A DNA stretch of 50,575 nucleotides, taken from Gammaproteobacteria bacterium (GTDB lineage: Bacteria > Pseudomonadota > Gammaproteobacteria > Ga0077554 > Ga007554). The position numbers and the translations under genes were made by a program. Where the stretch lies: NCBI GenBank assembly GCA_023266055.1, contig JAHFRW010000006.1:23081-73655 (forward strand), in the 5' to 3' direction. Under the pieces are notes generated by a model. It was not told the origin of the DNA. It saw only the letters and a list, made by a program, of their open reading frames with translations, and ran no database searches. Shown here piece by piece: positions 50,512 through 50,575 of the stretch (position 1 is its first letter; every line of letters starts with the position of its first letter).

Positions 50512-50575
50512 GAGAAAATACTCCAATCGTTAGGGTTAAACCTCCACACACCCCATATACCAACCTGGCCAAAAA

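Overview
The window reads as chromosome of a gammaproteobacterium of roughly 50% GC. The evidence is hflD beside mnmA, the hisZ-purA-tRNA-Leu-rnr-rlmB block, and the rpsB-tsf-pyrH-frr-uppS-cdsA-dxr-rseP-bamA-skp-lpxD-fabZ-lpxA superoperon with complete lipopolysaccharide and outer-membrane assembly functions. A separate hisZ suggests the short, HisZ-dependent form of HisG, which argues against the enteric bacteria. I cannot name the genus from the sequence. Almost all the DNA is housekeeping, and I see no CRISPR array, prophage or intact insertion sequence.

Layout. 1-6914: glycogen/alpha-glucan metabolism, with glgC, a GH57 glycosidase and malQ as one minus-strand operon diverging from glgB; glgA is not in the window. 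6915-7900: a decayed IS481-type transposase remnant and a small beta-barrel-like envelope protein. 8093-14253: rlmB, rnr, tRNA-Leu(CAG), purA and hisZ. 14254-17408: a regulatory-looking gap, then a three-gene ABC importer of the sulfonate/nitrate/taurine type. 17522-19549: a large cysteine- and tryptophan-rich protein of unknown function with an LNPQPLPPR motif. 19748-24152: secF, secD, yajC, tgt, facing away from xseB-ispA (24218-25365). 25380-30553: ybiT-type ABC-F ATPase, rhlE helicase, an EpsD-like lipoprotein foldase and truA. 30565-34764: a two-gene RND efflux system. 34822-34976: a 155-bp MITE-like element inserted at the stop codon of bcp (34976-35446). 35606-37399: mnmA-hflD. 37464-50511: the rpsB-to-lpxA superoperon.

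How the genes work together. GlgC makes ADP-glucose, GlgB branches the polymer, and MalQ and the GH57 enzyme rework alpha-glucans. The superoperon couples translation (RpsB, EF-Ts, RRF), UMP kinase, polyprenyl and phospholipid precursors (UppS, CdsA, Dxr), the envelope stress protease RseP, the BamA/Skp outer-membrane assembly pathway and early lipid A synthesis. SecDF-YajC drives secretion.

The least ordinary items are the unknown 675-residue protein, the MITE whose 3-bp target duplication re-forms the bcp stop codon, the IS481 fossil, a possible one-base frameshift at the start of glgB, and several palindromes upstream of the ABC importer, rnr and the tRNA. Several conserved neighbourhoods end abruptly (no hflKC beside hisZ, no lpxB after lpxA, no purB after hflD, no dxs after ispA). 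No clearly new multi-gene system is visible.
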